Shown here in pieces: positions 1-8,168 of a stretch of DNA of 64,000 bases; the first letter of the stretch is position 1; every line of letters begins with the position of its first letter. This stretch comes from Kutzneria buriramensis. GTDB lineage: Bacteria; Actinomycetota; Actinomycetes; Mycobacteriales; Pseudonocardiaceae. A program made the position numbers and the translations under genes. A model generated the notes under the pieces. That model was not told the DNA's origin. It was given only the letters and a program-made list of their open reading frames with translations, and did not search any database. The DNA lies in the NCBI RefSeq assembly GCF_003387475.1, contig NZ_QUNO01000023.1:117216-181215 (forward strand), written 5' to 3'.

Positions 1-1431
1 GCCGCCGTTGTGGTAGAGGTTGCGGGCGATGCCGGTCAGCAGCACCTGCTCGGCGCCGAGCGTCCCGTTGACGTACTGGAAGCGCACGACCCGGTTGTCG
101 GTGGGGGAGGTGTGCATGACGTAGAGCCAGTGGTCGGTGGTGAAGGTGGGGGCGACGGCGATGCCGAGCAGGCCACCCTCGCCGCCGGTGCCGGTGGCGT
201 TGGGCACCTTGGCGACGACCGTCTTCTGCCCGCCGGCCGTGACGTGCACGATCTGGAAGGTGTCGCGCTCGGAGATCAGCGCGGTGCCGTCGGGCAGGAA
301 GGTGAGGCCCCACGGGATGTCGGAGTCGGTGGTGATCTGGGTGACCTGCCCGGGATTGGTGCCGCCGCCACCGGTTCCGGCGGTTGTTGTCGCGGTCGCG
401 GCGTTGCTGGGTGCGGAGACGTTCGCGGCCGCGTCACGCGCCTTGACGGTGAACGTGTAGTTGGTCGACGGGGCGAGGCCGTCGATGGTGCCCGAGGTGG
501 TGGTGAAGGAGCCGGCCTTGCTCGATCCGTTGTAGACGTCGTAGCCCACGACGCCCACGTTGTCGGTGGAGGCGTTCCACGCCAGCGAGACGGTGTTGGC
601 CGTCGCGCCGGTCACGTGCAGGTTCCCCGGCGCGGTCGGCGGCGTCGTGTCGCTCGACGGCATCGTCTTGACGGGCACCTCGGCCGACGGCGGTGACACG
701 TTGCCGTTGACGTCCTTGGCGAAGACGGTGAAGAAGTACTGGGTGTTAGGTGTCAGCCCGGTCGCGGTGTAGGTCGAGGCGCTCGGCGGCACGGTGGCGA
801 TCTGCGAGCCGTGTTGGTAGACGTCGTACTCCTTGATCGCGCCGCCGGTGCCGGGCGTGGACGGGTTCCAGGCCAGCGCGACGCTCGTGTCGGTCGCCGC
901 GGTGCTGTGCAGGTTCGCCGGCGCGGTGGGGGACGCCGCGGAGGTCAGCGACCCGTAGACCTGGAACTCGAACAGCGAGTAGCCCCACTGCGTCGCGCGC
1001 TGCGTGCCGAGCATCCGCACGTAGCGTCCGGACGCGGCCAGCGCCGTCAGCGTCTCGGTGCCGCCCTTGCCGGCCATGGTGGTGTAGACGCTGTTCCACG
1101 TCAGATTGTCCGAGGACACCTGGATCTGGTACGCCGTGGCGTAGGCCGCCTCCCACACCAGCTTCACCTGGTCGACCTGCGCGATGGCGCCGAGGTCGAC
1201 GCTGATCCACTGCGGGTCGCTGAAGGACGACGACCAGCGGGTGCCCGCGTTCCCGTCGACCGCGTTGGAGGCCGGGAAGGTGCTGTTCTCCACGGACGAG
1301 GCCGCCGCCGGTTTGCCTTGGGACAAAAGGGAATCGGCGTGCGGTGTCGCGGACGCGGCGGCCGGGGCGAGCCCGACGGCCAGCGCAGCGGCGACCGTCA
1401 CGGCCAGTCGAAGCCTGCTCAACTGGGGCAC
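1..1431 (-). CDS. Secreted PQQ-type sugar dehydrogenase with discoidin and FN3 domains (3' end cut off by window edge)
   Basis: Secreted oxidoreductase of the glucose/sorbosone dehydrogenase type, predicted to oxidise sugars or pyranose ends outside the cell. From the GTG at 1431 there are 477 codons before the window edge. A Sec signal (hydrophobic core and Ala-rich end, residues 6-28) leads into an F5/8C discoidin-like carbohydrate-binding domain (about 36-160), two FN3 domains (about 168-255 and 260-350), a Gly-rich linker and the start of the propeller ('DIPWGLTFLPDGTALISER', 'GGEGGLLGIAVAP'). The start is chosen because GGAGG lies four bases upstream. The catalytic core is mostly outside the window, so substrate cannot be judged. 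Two LacI/CebR-like sites upstream suggest sugar control. Family assignment is secure; PQQ dependence is from family knowledge. Confidence 0.88.
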   Translation of the reverse strand, partial: MPQLSRLRLAVTVAAALAVGLAPAAASATPHADSLLSQGKPAAASSVENSTFPASNAVDGNAGTRWSSSFSDPQWISVDLGAIAQVDQVKLVWEAAYATAYQIQVSSDNLTWNSVYTTMAGKGGTETLTALAASGRYVRMLGTQRATQWGYSLFEFQVYGSLTSAASPTAPANLHSTAATDTSVALAWNPSTPGTGGAIKEYDVYQHGSQIATVPPSASTYTATGLTPNTQYFFTVFAKDVNGNVSPPSAEVPVKTMPSSDTTPPTAPGNLHVTGATANTVSLAWNASTDNVGVVGYDVYNGSSKAGSFTTTSGTIDGLAPSTNYTFTVKARDAAANVSAPSNAATATTTAGTGGGGTNPGQVTQITTDSDIPWGLTFLPDGTALISERDTFQIVHVTAGGQKTVVAKVPNATGTGGEGGLLGIAVAPTFTTDHWLYVMHTSPTDNRVVRFQYVNGTLGAEQVLLTGIARNLYHNGG

Positions 1432-1474
1432 TGTTCCTCCTATCGCTGGTGGGGCGTGGCGGCGGGATCGGGGG

Positions 1475-1490
1475 TGGGAGAGCGCTTTCC
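1475..1490. promoter_or_regulatory. LacI-type operator-like palindrome
   Basis: TGGGAGAGCGCTTTCC is centred on AGCGCT about 50 bases upstream of the sugar-dehydrogenase start. LacI-family repressors of actinomycetes use such AGCGCT-centred sites. It pairs with the better match at 1586-1599, so a two-site operator is plausible (inference). Confidence 0.4.
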
Positions 1491-1585
1491 GCAACGGTTC
1501 GAGTGGCGATCTTGTTGCTGCGTGGGAGTGTTGCGAACGACGGCGACGCCGTGCCACGAGAGGACCGAGCGGGTCGTGGGGCGGT

Positions 1586-1599
1586 TGGGAGCGCTTCCA
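1586..1599. promoter_or_regulatory. CebR-like operator
   Basis: TGGGAGCGCTTCCA differs at one base from the CebR (cellobiose/cellulose repressor) consensus TGGGAGCGCTCCCA. It lies about 155 bases upstream of the secreted sugar dehydrogenase. The match is seen directly; binding by CebR or another LacI member is inference. Confidence 0.5.
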
Positions 1600-1621
1600 T
1601 GCCGAGGTGGGGAGCGTAGCT

Positions 1622-2202
1622 TCACGGGCTGTTGCTTGTAAACAAGCCATTCCTGGCGTCGATCAAGTGTGGCGTGGACCCGGGCCGGCGATCATGACGA
1701 GTGCTCGGCGGCACGGGCCGGGACGTGCTGCGTCCGGCGGCGCGGCGACGCGCCCGATCGGACGTGACAACCTTGTCGGTCCTGGGCTTTCCGGGTGACG
1801 CGGCCACCGCGCTGGTGACGACTTGGGCCAAGTCATGTATTAAGTGTTTGCCCTGGTGAAAGTCCCGACGTGGGCGTTGCTCCAGCACGCGGCCGCCGAG
1901 GGTCGGGCTGGGCTTCGCCCCCGTCGGCGTGCGCGGGACGGTGGCTCCGCGCTGGTTCCGGAAGGGGGTGTCGCGATCGTCGCCACCAATATGAGGATTC
2001 CTCTCTTGGCGGAACTGGTAACGTGAGTGCTCCATGCCTGCGCAAGGTGTGGACATCGGACCTCTTCTTGGGCGGATTCCTTGCCTCTGCGGCATTTCCG
2101 TCCGGTCGTGAGTCATCGTTTATATGTCAAGGGCAGGGCGGCGCGACCATGCGCGGGCTGGTGTCCAGGGAGTACAGTGCTGATGCGTCCGAACGGCGGG
2201 CT
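1622..2202. other. Intergenic region without a supported gene
   Basis: About 600 bases between two divergent genes for secreted proteins. Open frames here have no recognisable domain, no ribosome site and poor third-position G+C bias. The only small structures seen are the inverted repeat ACTTGGGCCAAGT at 1821-1833, followed by an AT-rich stretch that could hold a promoter, and TACAGT at 2172-2177, a possible -10 for the rightward gene. Confidence 0.5.
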
Positions 2203-2218
2203 TGTGGTCCAGACCACA
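2203..2218. promoter_or_regulatory. DasR (dre)-like operator
   Basis: TGTGGTCCAGACCACA is an inverted repeat matching 13 of 16 positions of the dre consensus A(G/C)TGGTCTAGACCA(G/C)T, bound by DasR, the GntR-family N-acetylglucosamine/chitin regulator. It ends 8 bases before the ATG of the propeller gene, between the possible -10 at 2172-2177 and the start, where a bound repressor would block transcription. The regulator's identity is inference. Confidence 0.5.
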
Positions 2219-2226
2219 CTGTGAAC

Positions 2227-3594
2227 ATGCGGAAAGCGCTTTCAATCGGCGCCGTGCTCCTCGGCGCCCTCCTGTCAGTGAACGCTGTCTCGACCGCCGC
2301 GCCGAACGCCGTCCCGACGACGGCCGGCATCGGGCAGCAGGCCCGCCCGCTCGCACCGGGCGACTGGCCCACGTACCACAAGGACAACGGCCGATCCGGC
2401 AACGCCACCGACCTCTCGCCGGTGTCGACGCTGTCCACGGCGTGGCACGCCACGCTGGACGGCGCCGTGTACGGCCAGCCACTCGTCATCGGCACGCAGG
2501 TGCTGGCCGCGACCGAGCACGACACCGTGTACTCGCTGGACGCGGCGACCGGCGCGGTGAAGTGGAAGACCAACCTCGGCGCACCCCAGCCGAAGTCGGG
2601 TCTGCCGTGCGGCGACATCGACCCGCTCGGCATCACCAGCACAATGGCCTACGACCAGGCCACCGGCCGGGTGTTCGCGCTGGCCGAGACCAACGGCGGC
2701 CACCACACCCTGGTCGGCATCAACGGCACCACCGGCGCGGTGGAGGTCCGGGTGGCCGCGGAGCCGCCGAAGGGCAGCCCGCTGGCCCACCAGCAGCGGT
2801 CCGCGCTCACCGTGCAGGCCGGCCGGGTCTACATCGCCTACGGCGGCCTGCTGGGCGACTGCTCGAACTACATCGGATCGGTGGTGTCCACCACCACCGA
2901 CGGCAAGAACCCGCTCAGCTTCGCCATTCCGACCACACGGGAGGGCGGCATCTGGGCGCCGGGCGGCGCCGTGCTCGGCGGTGACCGGCTGTACTACTCG
3001 GTGGGCAACAGCGCGGCCGGCGGCGGCGCCTACGACGGCGGCGACTCGGTCACGGCGCTGTCCACCGCCACCCTGGGCCGGCTGGACTTCTTCGCCCCGT
3101 CGCAGTGGGCCAGTGACAACAACAGCGACCTGGACCTCGGCTCGGCCAGCCCGGCGATGGTCGGGTCGTTCGTCGTGATCACCGGCAAGCGCCCGACGAC
3201 GTACGTGCTGCGCGCCAACCATCTCGGCGGCATCGGCGGGCAGGTCAAGACGGCGAATACGTGCAGCTCCTTCGGCGGCACGTCGGTGGTCGGCAACACG
3301 GTGTACCTGGCCTGCCACAGCGGCAGTGCGCAGGCCGTCACCATCGCCGCGGACGGCACTCCCACCGTGACGTGGACGGCCAAGCAGGCAGTGTTCGGAT
3401 CGCCGACGGTCGGCGGCGGCGCGGTGTGGATCGTGTCCGGCAGCGGCGTCCTGTTCGCGTTGGACCAGACGACGGGGGCGGTGCGCTCGCAGATCTCGGT
3501 CGGCAGCGTGCCGCACTTCGTGTCGCCAACGCTGTCCGGTCAGCGGGCCTACGTCGGCACGATGAACGGCGTCGTCGCCGTCGGCGGCGCCTGA
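2227..3594 (+). CDS. Secreted PQQ-like beta-propeller protein (BamB-like fold)
   Basis: 455-residue exported protein. A Sec signal ('MRKALSIGAVLLGALL' to 'AVSTAA') is followed by PQQ-like/quinoprotein-type propeller blades: 'WPTYHKDNGRSG' near residue 48, and repeated 'YSLDAATGAVKWK' and 'FALDQTTGAVRSQ' type strands to the C-terminus. No enzyme-specific residues can be named, so it may be a binding or structural propeller rather than a dehydrogenase. An upstream extension lacks signal-peptide character, so the ATG before 'RKAL' is preferred; an in-frame GTG two codons earlier is the alternative. A dre-like site lies just upstream and the palindrome GAAAGCGCTTTC covers codons 2-6. A long hairpin terminates the gene. 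Confidence 0.85.
   Translation: MRKALSIGAVLLGALLSVNAVSTAAPNAVPTTAGIGQQARPLAPGDWPTYHKDNGRSGNATDLSPVSTLSTAWHATLDGAVYGQPLVIGTQVLAATEHDTVYSLDAATGAVKWKTNLGAPQPKSGLPCGDIDPLGITSTMAYDQATGRVFALAETNGGHHTLVGINGTTGAVEVRVAAEPPKGSPLAHQQRSALTVQAGRVYIAYGGLLGDCSNYIGSVVSTTTDGKNPLSFAIPTTREGGIWAPGGAVLGGDRLYYSVGNSAAGGGAYDGGDSVTALSTATLGRLDFFAPSQWASDNNSDLDLGSASPAMVGSFVVITGKRPTTYVLRANHLGGIGGQVKTANTCSSFGGTSVVGNTVYLACHSGSAQAVTIAADGTPTVTWTAKQAVFGSPTVGGGAVWIVSGSGVLFALDQTTGAVRSQISVGSVPHFVSPTLSGQRAYVGTMNGVVAVGGA
2232..2243. promoter_or_regulatory. AGCGCT palindrome over codons 2-6
   Basis: GAAAGCGCTTTC is a perfect 12-bp palindrome beginning just after the ATG of the propeller gene. The core is the same as in the LacI-type sites ahead of the divergent sugar dehydrogenase. 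It could be an intragenic operator or a chance result of the Lys-Ala-Leu-Ser codons. Confidence 0.3.
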
Positions 3595-3604
3595 ACGCGG
3601 TTGA

Positions 3605-3645
3605 GCCGTGCGGTTCCCGGCCTCGCGAGCCGGGAACCGCACGGC
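3605..3645 (+). terminator. Strong hairpin terminator after propeller gene
   Basis: Perfect 16-bp stem (3605-3620 with 3630-3645) and a 9-base loop, 10 bases after the stop codon. There is no U-tract, as is common in high-G+C actinomycetes. Confidence 0.75.
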
Positions 3646-3787
3646 GTCAGTGTGCTTGCGGACGCGGAGTAGGGTGGGCGGCGCAGTGCCTAGGGTTCCG
3701 TCGCCGTTCGTCGGCGGGTCTGGTCCGAGCGGCACCATCAGCCACGAAGGGGCGTGGCTGTTCAGCTGACGGGACAAAAGCCTGGAG

Positions 3788-3822
3788 GCCTTCCCGGGTC
3801 CGCGCGGACCTCGGGGGAAGGC
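3788..3822 (+). promoter_or_regulatory. Hairpin overlapping the ribosome site of the EamA gene
   Basis: GCCTTCCC (3788-3795) pairs with GGGAAGGC (3815-3822) around the inner 14-bp palindrome GGTCCGCGCGGACC (3797-3810). The right arm contains the GGGGGAAGG used as ribosome site by the ATG at 3829, so folding would hide it. It could be a translational switch or only a structured leader. Confidence 0.45.
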
Positions 3823-3828
3823 GCTCGG

Positions 3829-4686
3829 ATGAACGGCTTGGCCCTGGTGTTGGTGCTGTCGGCGGCGGTCGTGCACGCGGTCTGGAACCTGTCGGCGAAG
3901 CGCGTCGGCGACGGCGGCGCGCGGTTCGTCTTCCTGTACTACACGGTGTCGGCGCTGGTGTTCGGCCCGCCGGCGGTGATCCTGATGTGCACGGAACGTC
4001 CACAATGGATGTGGCTGGTCGGGGCGCTGGGCACGGCGATCCTGCACGTGGCCTACGGAATCGTGCTGCAGCGGGGATACGCGGCCGGCGACCTCTCGGT
4101 GGTCTACCCGCTGGCCCGCGGCACCGGGCCGCTGTTGTCGGTGCTGGCGGCGGTGTTGTTCCTCGGCGAACACCCGGGCTGGCTCGGACTGGCCGGCGCC
4201 TTCCTGGTGATCACCGGCGTGCTGGTGATCAGCACCGGTAGGTCGAGCGCGTCGCCGGAACGTCGTCGGGCGGGCGTGTTCTACGGCGTGCTGACGGGCG
4301 TGGTGATCGCCGGCTACACGCTGTGGGACGCGCATTCCGTTACGGCGCTGGGGATTCCGCCGGTGATCTACTTCGGCCTCGGCGCGATTGCCCAGAGCGC
4401 GCTCATGGCGCCGTCGGCTCTGCGGGACCGGCCGGCGATCGCCGAGCTGTGGCGTGATCACCGGCGTGACGTGCTGATCGTCGGGCTGTTGTCGCCGCTG
4501 GGCTACCTCTTCGTCCTGTACGCCCTGCAGCTCGCCCCGGTGAGCCTGGTCGCCCCGGCCCGTGAACTGAGCATCGTGCTCGGCGGCTTCGCCGCCTGGC
4601 GAATCCTCGGCGAGGCGCAGGCGGTGCGCCGCATCGCGGGTTCACTGGTCGTCCTGGCGGGCATCGCGGCGATCGCGGTCGCTTAG
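3829..4686 (+). CDS. EamA/DMT-family membrane transporter
   Basis: 285-residue integral membrane protein of the drug/metabolite transporter superfamily, with ten predicted hydrophobic helices arranged as two EamA repeats. The first repeat opens '[14 protein letters not shown]' and holds '[24 protein letters not shown]'; the second holds '[21 protein letters not shown]'. These are typical EamA end motifs. The substrate is unknown; family members export amino acids or other metabolites. The start is set by GGGGGAAGG seven bases upstream. The stop overlaps the stop of the convergent rnhA by three bases. Confidence 0.85.
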   Translation: MNGLALVLVLSAAVVHAVWNLSAKRVGDGGARFVFLYYTVSALVFGPPAVILMCTERPQWMWLVGALGTAILHVAYGIVLQRGYAAGDLSVVYPLARGTGPLLSVLAAVLFLGEHPGWLGLAGAFLVITGVLVISTGRSSASPERRRAGVFYGVLTGVVIAGYTLWDAHSVTALGIPPVIYFGLGAIAQSALMAPSALRDRPAIAELWRDHRRDVLIVGLLSPLGYLFVLYALQLAPVSLVAPARELSIVLGGFAAWRILGEAQAVRRIAGSLVVLAGIAAIAVA

Positions 4687-5141
4687 CTCCGAACCCCTTG
4701 GGCTTCCAGCGAACCCTTGACCGCCAACCGGTCCGCGCGCTCGTTCTCCGGGTGACCGGCGTGGCCCTTCACCCAGTGCCACTCCACCTGGTGCGGGGCC
4801 ATCGCGGTCTCCAGCCGCTGCCACAGGTCCGCGTTCTTCACCGGCTCGCGGTTGCTGGTGCGCCAGCCGTTGCTCTTCCAGCGCGGCAGCCAGCTCATCA
4901 CGCCGTTGCGGACGTAGGTGCTGTCCGTGTAAACGAGCACGGTCGACGGCCGGGTCAGCGACTCCAGCGCCCGGATCGGCGCCATCAGCTCCATCCGGTT
5001 GTTGGTGGTCTGCGCGGACTCGCTGCCGTAGAGCTCCTTCTCGTGGCGGCCGTACCGCAGCACCGCGCCCCAGCCGCCGGGGCCCGGGTTCGGGCTGCAC
5101 GCGCCGTCGGTGTAGATCTCCACCGCATTCTGGTCCGCCAC
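4683..5141 (-). CDS. rnhA: Ribonuclease HI
   Basis: 152-residue RNase HI that removes RNA from RNA:DNA hybrids. The fold is complete: '[22 protein letters not shown]' region with the first catalytic Asp, Glu in 'NNRMEL', Asp in 'VYTDSTYV', His in '[12 protein letters not shown]' and the last Asp in 'ADRLA'. GTG at 5141 is preferred because AAGG lies eight bases upstream and it starts just before the first beta strand. It is the intact counterpart of the degenerate RNase H-like protein at 8766-9524. Confidence 0.95.
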   Translation of the reverse strand: MADQNAVEIYTDGACSPNPGPGGWGAVLRYGRHEKELYGSESAQTTNNRMELMAPIRALESLTRPSTVLVYTDSTYVRNGVMSWLPRWKSNGWRTSNREPVKNADLWQRLETAMAPHQVEWHWVKGHAGHPENERADRLAVKGSLEAQGVRS

Positions 5142-5158
5142 GCCGGTGACCTTACTGG

Positions 5159-5737
5159 TCAGGGCGCAGGCAGTTGCGTACCCGTCAGGGCCGCGTCGTC
5201 CAGCAGCGTCGACTGACCCGTGAGCGGTTCGGCCTCGGCGATCACCACCAGCGTGCCGTCGATCGCCGACCGATAGTGCTGGCCGGTGAGTCGAATGCCG
5301 CCCAGCGCCGTGATGTCGCCGGTGCCGTACGTGTCGTCGAGCTTTTGGAATGCGACGGCGTCGGCGGCCGAGCTCATTCGCACCCACGCCACCGACAGTG
5401 CGAATGTGTTTCCCGATCGATCGACGAGTGTGTAGAGCGCCTCGGTCATGCCCGCACATGGTGTGCGTACGAAGAACTGCCGGACCTGGTCGTGTGATTG
5501 GGCGACGCAGTCCGGATGCTGCGGCGCTGTCGCGTCCTGCTGTCGGACCGGCAGCCCGTGCCAGGTCGGATCGGTCGTCGTGGACACCAGTGTGGCATTG
5601 TGCATGCCGCCGTTGGCCGCGATCAGGCCGACCGCCAGCAGCGCGGCGACGACGATGCCCGCGCCGCCCTTGCCCTTGCGCGGCGTGAGCGGATAGACCG
5701 TGCCATCCGGCCGCGTGCGAAATTCTTGCTCCGGCAC
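5159..5737 (-). CDS. Membrane-anchored conserved hypothetical protein
   Basis: 192 residues from a GTG preceded by GGGAGGG. A short polar N-terminus ('[23 protein letters not shown]') is followed by one transmembrane helix ('[20 protein letters not shown]', about residues 27-46) and an extracytoplasmic domain with two cysteines ('DCVAQ', 'PCAGM') that could form a disulphide. No known family is recognised. It lies 17 bases upstream of rnhA, so co-transcription is possible. A longer start inside the divergent promoter region is open but has no protein-like character. Confidence 0.7.
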   Translation of the reverse strand: MPEQEFRTRPDGTVYPLTPRKGKGGAGIVVAALLAVGLIAANGGMHNATLVSTTTDPTWHGLPVRQQDATAPQHPDCVAQSHDQVRQFFVRTPCAGMTEALYTLVDRSGNTFALSVAWVRMSSAADAVAFQKLDDTYGTGDITALGGIRLTGQHYRSAIDGTLVVIAEAEPLTGQSTLLDDAALTGTQLPAP

Positions 5738-5858
5738 ATTCCCTCCCCAGACGCCGGAATTCTGTCCCGCGCGGCCGGGCCGGGGCGGCCGAATCGTATT
5801 CGGTCCACCCCGACGGAGCATTCTCTCCCTCATTTCCGGGTGTGGGAGGATGGATTTC

Positions 5859-6437
5859 ATGAAGTGGAGCCGGGGCGTTCACCACCTCGAGGAGCTGGCC
5901 CGCCGGTGCGACACGCCGTCACCGGTGCCGATGCTGCCGGTCGTCGGGCTGTGGGCGTTCGGCGACATCCTCGGTGAGGCGGCGGATCTCGACCGGGTTC
6001 AGGTCGCGCTGGTCGTCGACCTGCCCGTGGCGGACGTGCCGTGGCTGGACCTGCCGCGCGGCGCCCAGCACTGGTCGATGGCCAAGCAGCTGAAGGAGCC
6101 CCTGATCGGGTACTGGCGCTCGGCCGCCGGTCCGGTGTGGAACCACGCCATTTCGCGGCCCGCCCTCGTCTGGGATGCGTCGGGGGGAGTGCGCGAGGGC
6201 ACCCTGGCCGCCCTTCGCGAGGGGCGCGGGGCTGAGGTGCGTGCCGACGCGCCCGCCGCGGAGGAGCTGCGAGCCCAGATCGAGGCGGAGCTCGCCGTCA
6301 GCCTGCGGGCGCTGCGGCAGCAGCATCGTGCGTACGACGACAAGCGGTGGCGGCCCGGCAAGCTGGAACCCTATGCGGATTCGTTGTGGCGGGCCGCCGA
6401 CGGCTATCTGGATCTGCTCGACGCCGTCAGAGGTTGA
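5859..6437 (+). CDS. Conserved hypothetical protein (DUF7711-like)
   Basis: 192 residues, soluble, no signal. It begins '[17 protein letters not shown]' and has Trp-rich blocks ('[21 protein letters not shown]') and a charged C-terminal helical region ending '[19 protein letters not shown]'. It resembles an actinobacterial family of about 190 residues (DUF7711, from memory, unchecked); function unknown. The second of two close ATGs is used because GGGAGG is then nine bases upstream. The gene is divergent from the membrane protein at 5737, and its end overlaps the convergent HEAT-repeat gene by 11 bases. Confidence 0.7.
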   Translation: MKWSRGVHHLEELARRCDTPSPVPMLPVVGLWAFGDILGEAADLDRVQVALVVDLPVADVPWLDLPRGAQHWSMAKQLKEPLIGYWRSAAGPVWNHAISRPALVWDASGGVREGTLAALREGRGAEVRADAPAAEELRAQIEAELAVSLRALRQQHRAYDDKRWRPGKLEPYADSLWRAADGYLDLLDAVRG

Positions 6438-7491
6438 GCCGGGCCAGCAGGCGGACGCCGGCCGCCCGCTCGTCCGGGTCGTCCGACTCCGCCGCCTGGA
6501 GCGCGATGTCCAACGCCTCCGGCGTCGACGGGCCCTCCGCGAGGGCCGCCAACGCCGTCGCCCGGACGCTCGGGTTCGGGTCCTGCGCCGCCAGCACCAG
6601 CAGCCGATGCGTCACCGGTGTGGCTTCGCGCTGCGGTTCGGGCGCCAGCGCCAGCATCGCCGCCATCGCTTCCTCTCGCAGTTGCTCCACCACGTTTTCC
6701 GGCGCCGACTCCAGCTCCTTCGCCAACGCCAGCAGCGCCGGCATCGCGTCCGCCGCCCCCAGCCGCCGGACCGCCCGGCACGCCTCGATCCGGCGTTCCA
6801 CCGACGGTGCCGCCAGCTCCGCGATCAGCCAGTCCACCGGCCGCTCGATCGGCTCCGGCCGCCGCTCCGTACGCCACTTCCGTTCCACCCCTAGGCGTTC
6901 CAGCTTCGGGCCGATCTCCCCGAGCAGGCGGAGGATCTCCGCGTGCGTGTACTGGTCCCAGTCGGACGTCTCCTCGCGCACCGCCACCACGAAGGTCTGC
7001 AGCCGCGCCGCCACCGCCTCCAGGTCGCCCTCCTCGCGCTCCAGGTAGCCGACGATCGCGCGCTGCCAGTACCTCACCGGCGGCGCCAGCAGCGTCAGCA
7101 GGTAGGGCTGGAAGACGTCGTCCAGGAACCGCTCCATCGGCTCGCACCCGTACTCGCCGAGCAGCGGCCGCATCTCCGTCAGGGCGAACAACGCGTCGCT
7201 GATCGCGTAGCTCTCCTCCTCGTGGACCCCTTCGTCCATGCGCAGCTTCAGCCACCCCGCGATCGCCGGGGCGGTCCACATCCCCGCCCGCCCCTGCTTG
7301 CGCAGCCCGCCGATCGCCGTCCGCGCCGGCTTCCACCGCCGGGAATTCACCGACGCCAGCAGCGTTTCCGCCACCGCCGACGGGTACACCGCCCGCAGCT
7401 GCGCCGCCGCCTCCCGCAGCCCCGCCACGTCCGCGCCCGGGAACGCCGCCTCGACACAGGCCTCGCCCACGACCGCCTTGCGCATGAACAT
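6427..7491 (-). CDS. HEAT-repeat protein
   Basis: 354 residues, cytoplasmic, almost entirely alpha-helical. The C-terminal third (about 215-354) is HEAT/PBS-lyase-like repeats: 'SVERRIEACRAVRRLGAADAM', 'DPNPSVRATALAALAEG' and '[15 protein letters not shown]'. The N-terminal part has no known domain. Such proteins are scaffolds; no partner is evident here. The start is uncertain: TTG at 7500, ATG at 7491 and ATG at 7485 are all in frame, none with a clear ribosome site. The two DinB-like genes upstream run in the same direction. Confidence 0.75.
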   Translation of the reverse strand: MFMRKAVVGEACVEAAFPGADVAGLREAAAQLRAVYPSAVAETLLASVNSRRWKPARTAIGGLRKQGRAGMWTAPAIAGWLKLRMDEGVHEEESYAISDALFALTEMRPLLGEYGCEPMERFLDDVFQPYLLTLLAPPVRYWQRAIVGYLEREEGDLEAVAARLQTFVVAVREETSDWDQYTHAEILRLLGEIGPKLERLGVERKWRTERRPEPIERPVDWLIAELAAPSVERRIEACRAVRRLGAADAMPALLALAKELESAPENVVEQLREEAMAAMLALAPEPQREATPVTHRLLVLAAQDPNPSVRATALAALAEGPSTPEALDIALQAAESDDPDERAAGVRLLARLNL

Positions 7492-7577
7492 GCGCGCCAA
7501 CCTAGACGATCACCCCAGCTTCGCCCGCACCCTTTCACACCGGCCGATGGTTCGGTTACGCGCTCACCTTGGGGCGA

Positions 7578-8129
7578 TCAGCGTCGACGGTAGAGATCCC
7601 GGAGCAGGGCGATCTCCGCGCCGTGGTGGATCAGTTCCCGGTGGATGTGCAGGACGAGCGCCGCCATCGGGTAGTCCGCGAACGGTCCCTCCGCCGGACC
7701 GCACGGCTGGCTCAGATCCGCCTTTCGCACCCCGTCGATCCAGGCCTGGTACACGGTGTCGAGCTGTGCGAGGGCCGTCTTCGCGTCGCCCGGGTACTCG
7801 TGGCTGTTGTAATCCATCGGCGGGCCGCCGAAATGCGACGCCACCCGCATGCCGAACACGCCGACCACGATGTGGCCGAGCCGCCAGGCGATCGTCGTGA
7901 CCGGGGCCGGGTCGGGTTCGGGGTACTCCCAGTCGATGACGTACTCGCCGCCGCCCGCCGCCATCGACGTCTTGCCGGTGCCTCGCGGCCGTACGTTCCA
8001 GGCCCCGGCCACAGGTTCCCAGCGGTATTCGTCGTCGGTCAGGCCGTTGAGCCGTGGGCGCAGTTGGTTGTGCCAGTGCCACTCCGCCTGCTCCAGGAGC
8101 AGCTCTTTCCAGTCGAGATCGTTGGTCAC
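7578..8129 (-). CDS. DinB-like family protein (tandem copy 1)
   Basis: 183-residue four-helix DinB/YfiT-type protein, a family that often binds a metal through three His and includes thiol-dependent enzymes. Candidate ligands are 'RLGHIVVG' and 'LHIHRELIHHGAEI'. The first 40 residues are almost identical to the gene at 8160-8720, showing a tandem duplication. On this strand TAGGGT lies seven bases before the GTG, so the mRNA may be leaderless with its own promoter. Substrate unknown. Confidence 0.8.
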   Translation of the reverse strand: MTNDLDWKELLLEQAEWHWHNQLRPRLNGLTDDEYRWEPVAGAWNVRPRGTGKTSMAAGGGEYVIDWEYPEPDPAPVTTIAWRLGHIVVGVFGMRVASHFGGPPMDYNSHEYPGDAKTALAQLDTVYQAWIDGVRKADLSQPCGPAEGPFADYPMAALVLHIHRELIHHGAEIALLRDLYRRR

Positions 8130-8153
8130 GCCGCCGACCCTAGGGTCAATTCC

Positions 8154-8168
8154 GGACGGTTACCGTCC
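8154..8168. promoter_or_regulatory. Inverted repeat between the DinB-like genes
   Basis: GGACGGTTACCGTCC has perfect 7-base arms around one T. It lies between the two tandem genes, just upstream of the probable promoter of the downstream copy. It could be an operator or a small hairpin. Confidence 0.3.

Noticed and set aside
1622..2116. 164-codon minus-strand frame in the first large intergenic region
   Set aside because: Arg/Pro-rich with no domain, no ribosome site and poor codon bias.
2275..4461. Long minus-strand frame across the propeller and EamA genes
   Set aside because: Arg/His-rich shadow without motifs, crossing two genes with clear domains and a terminator.
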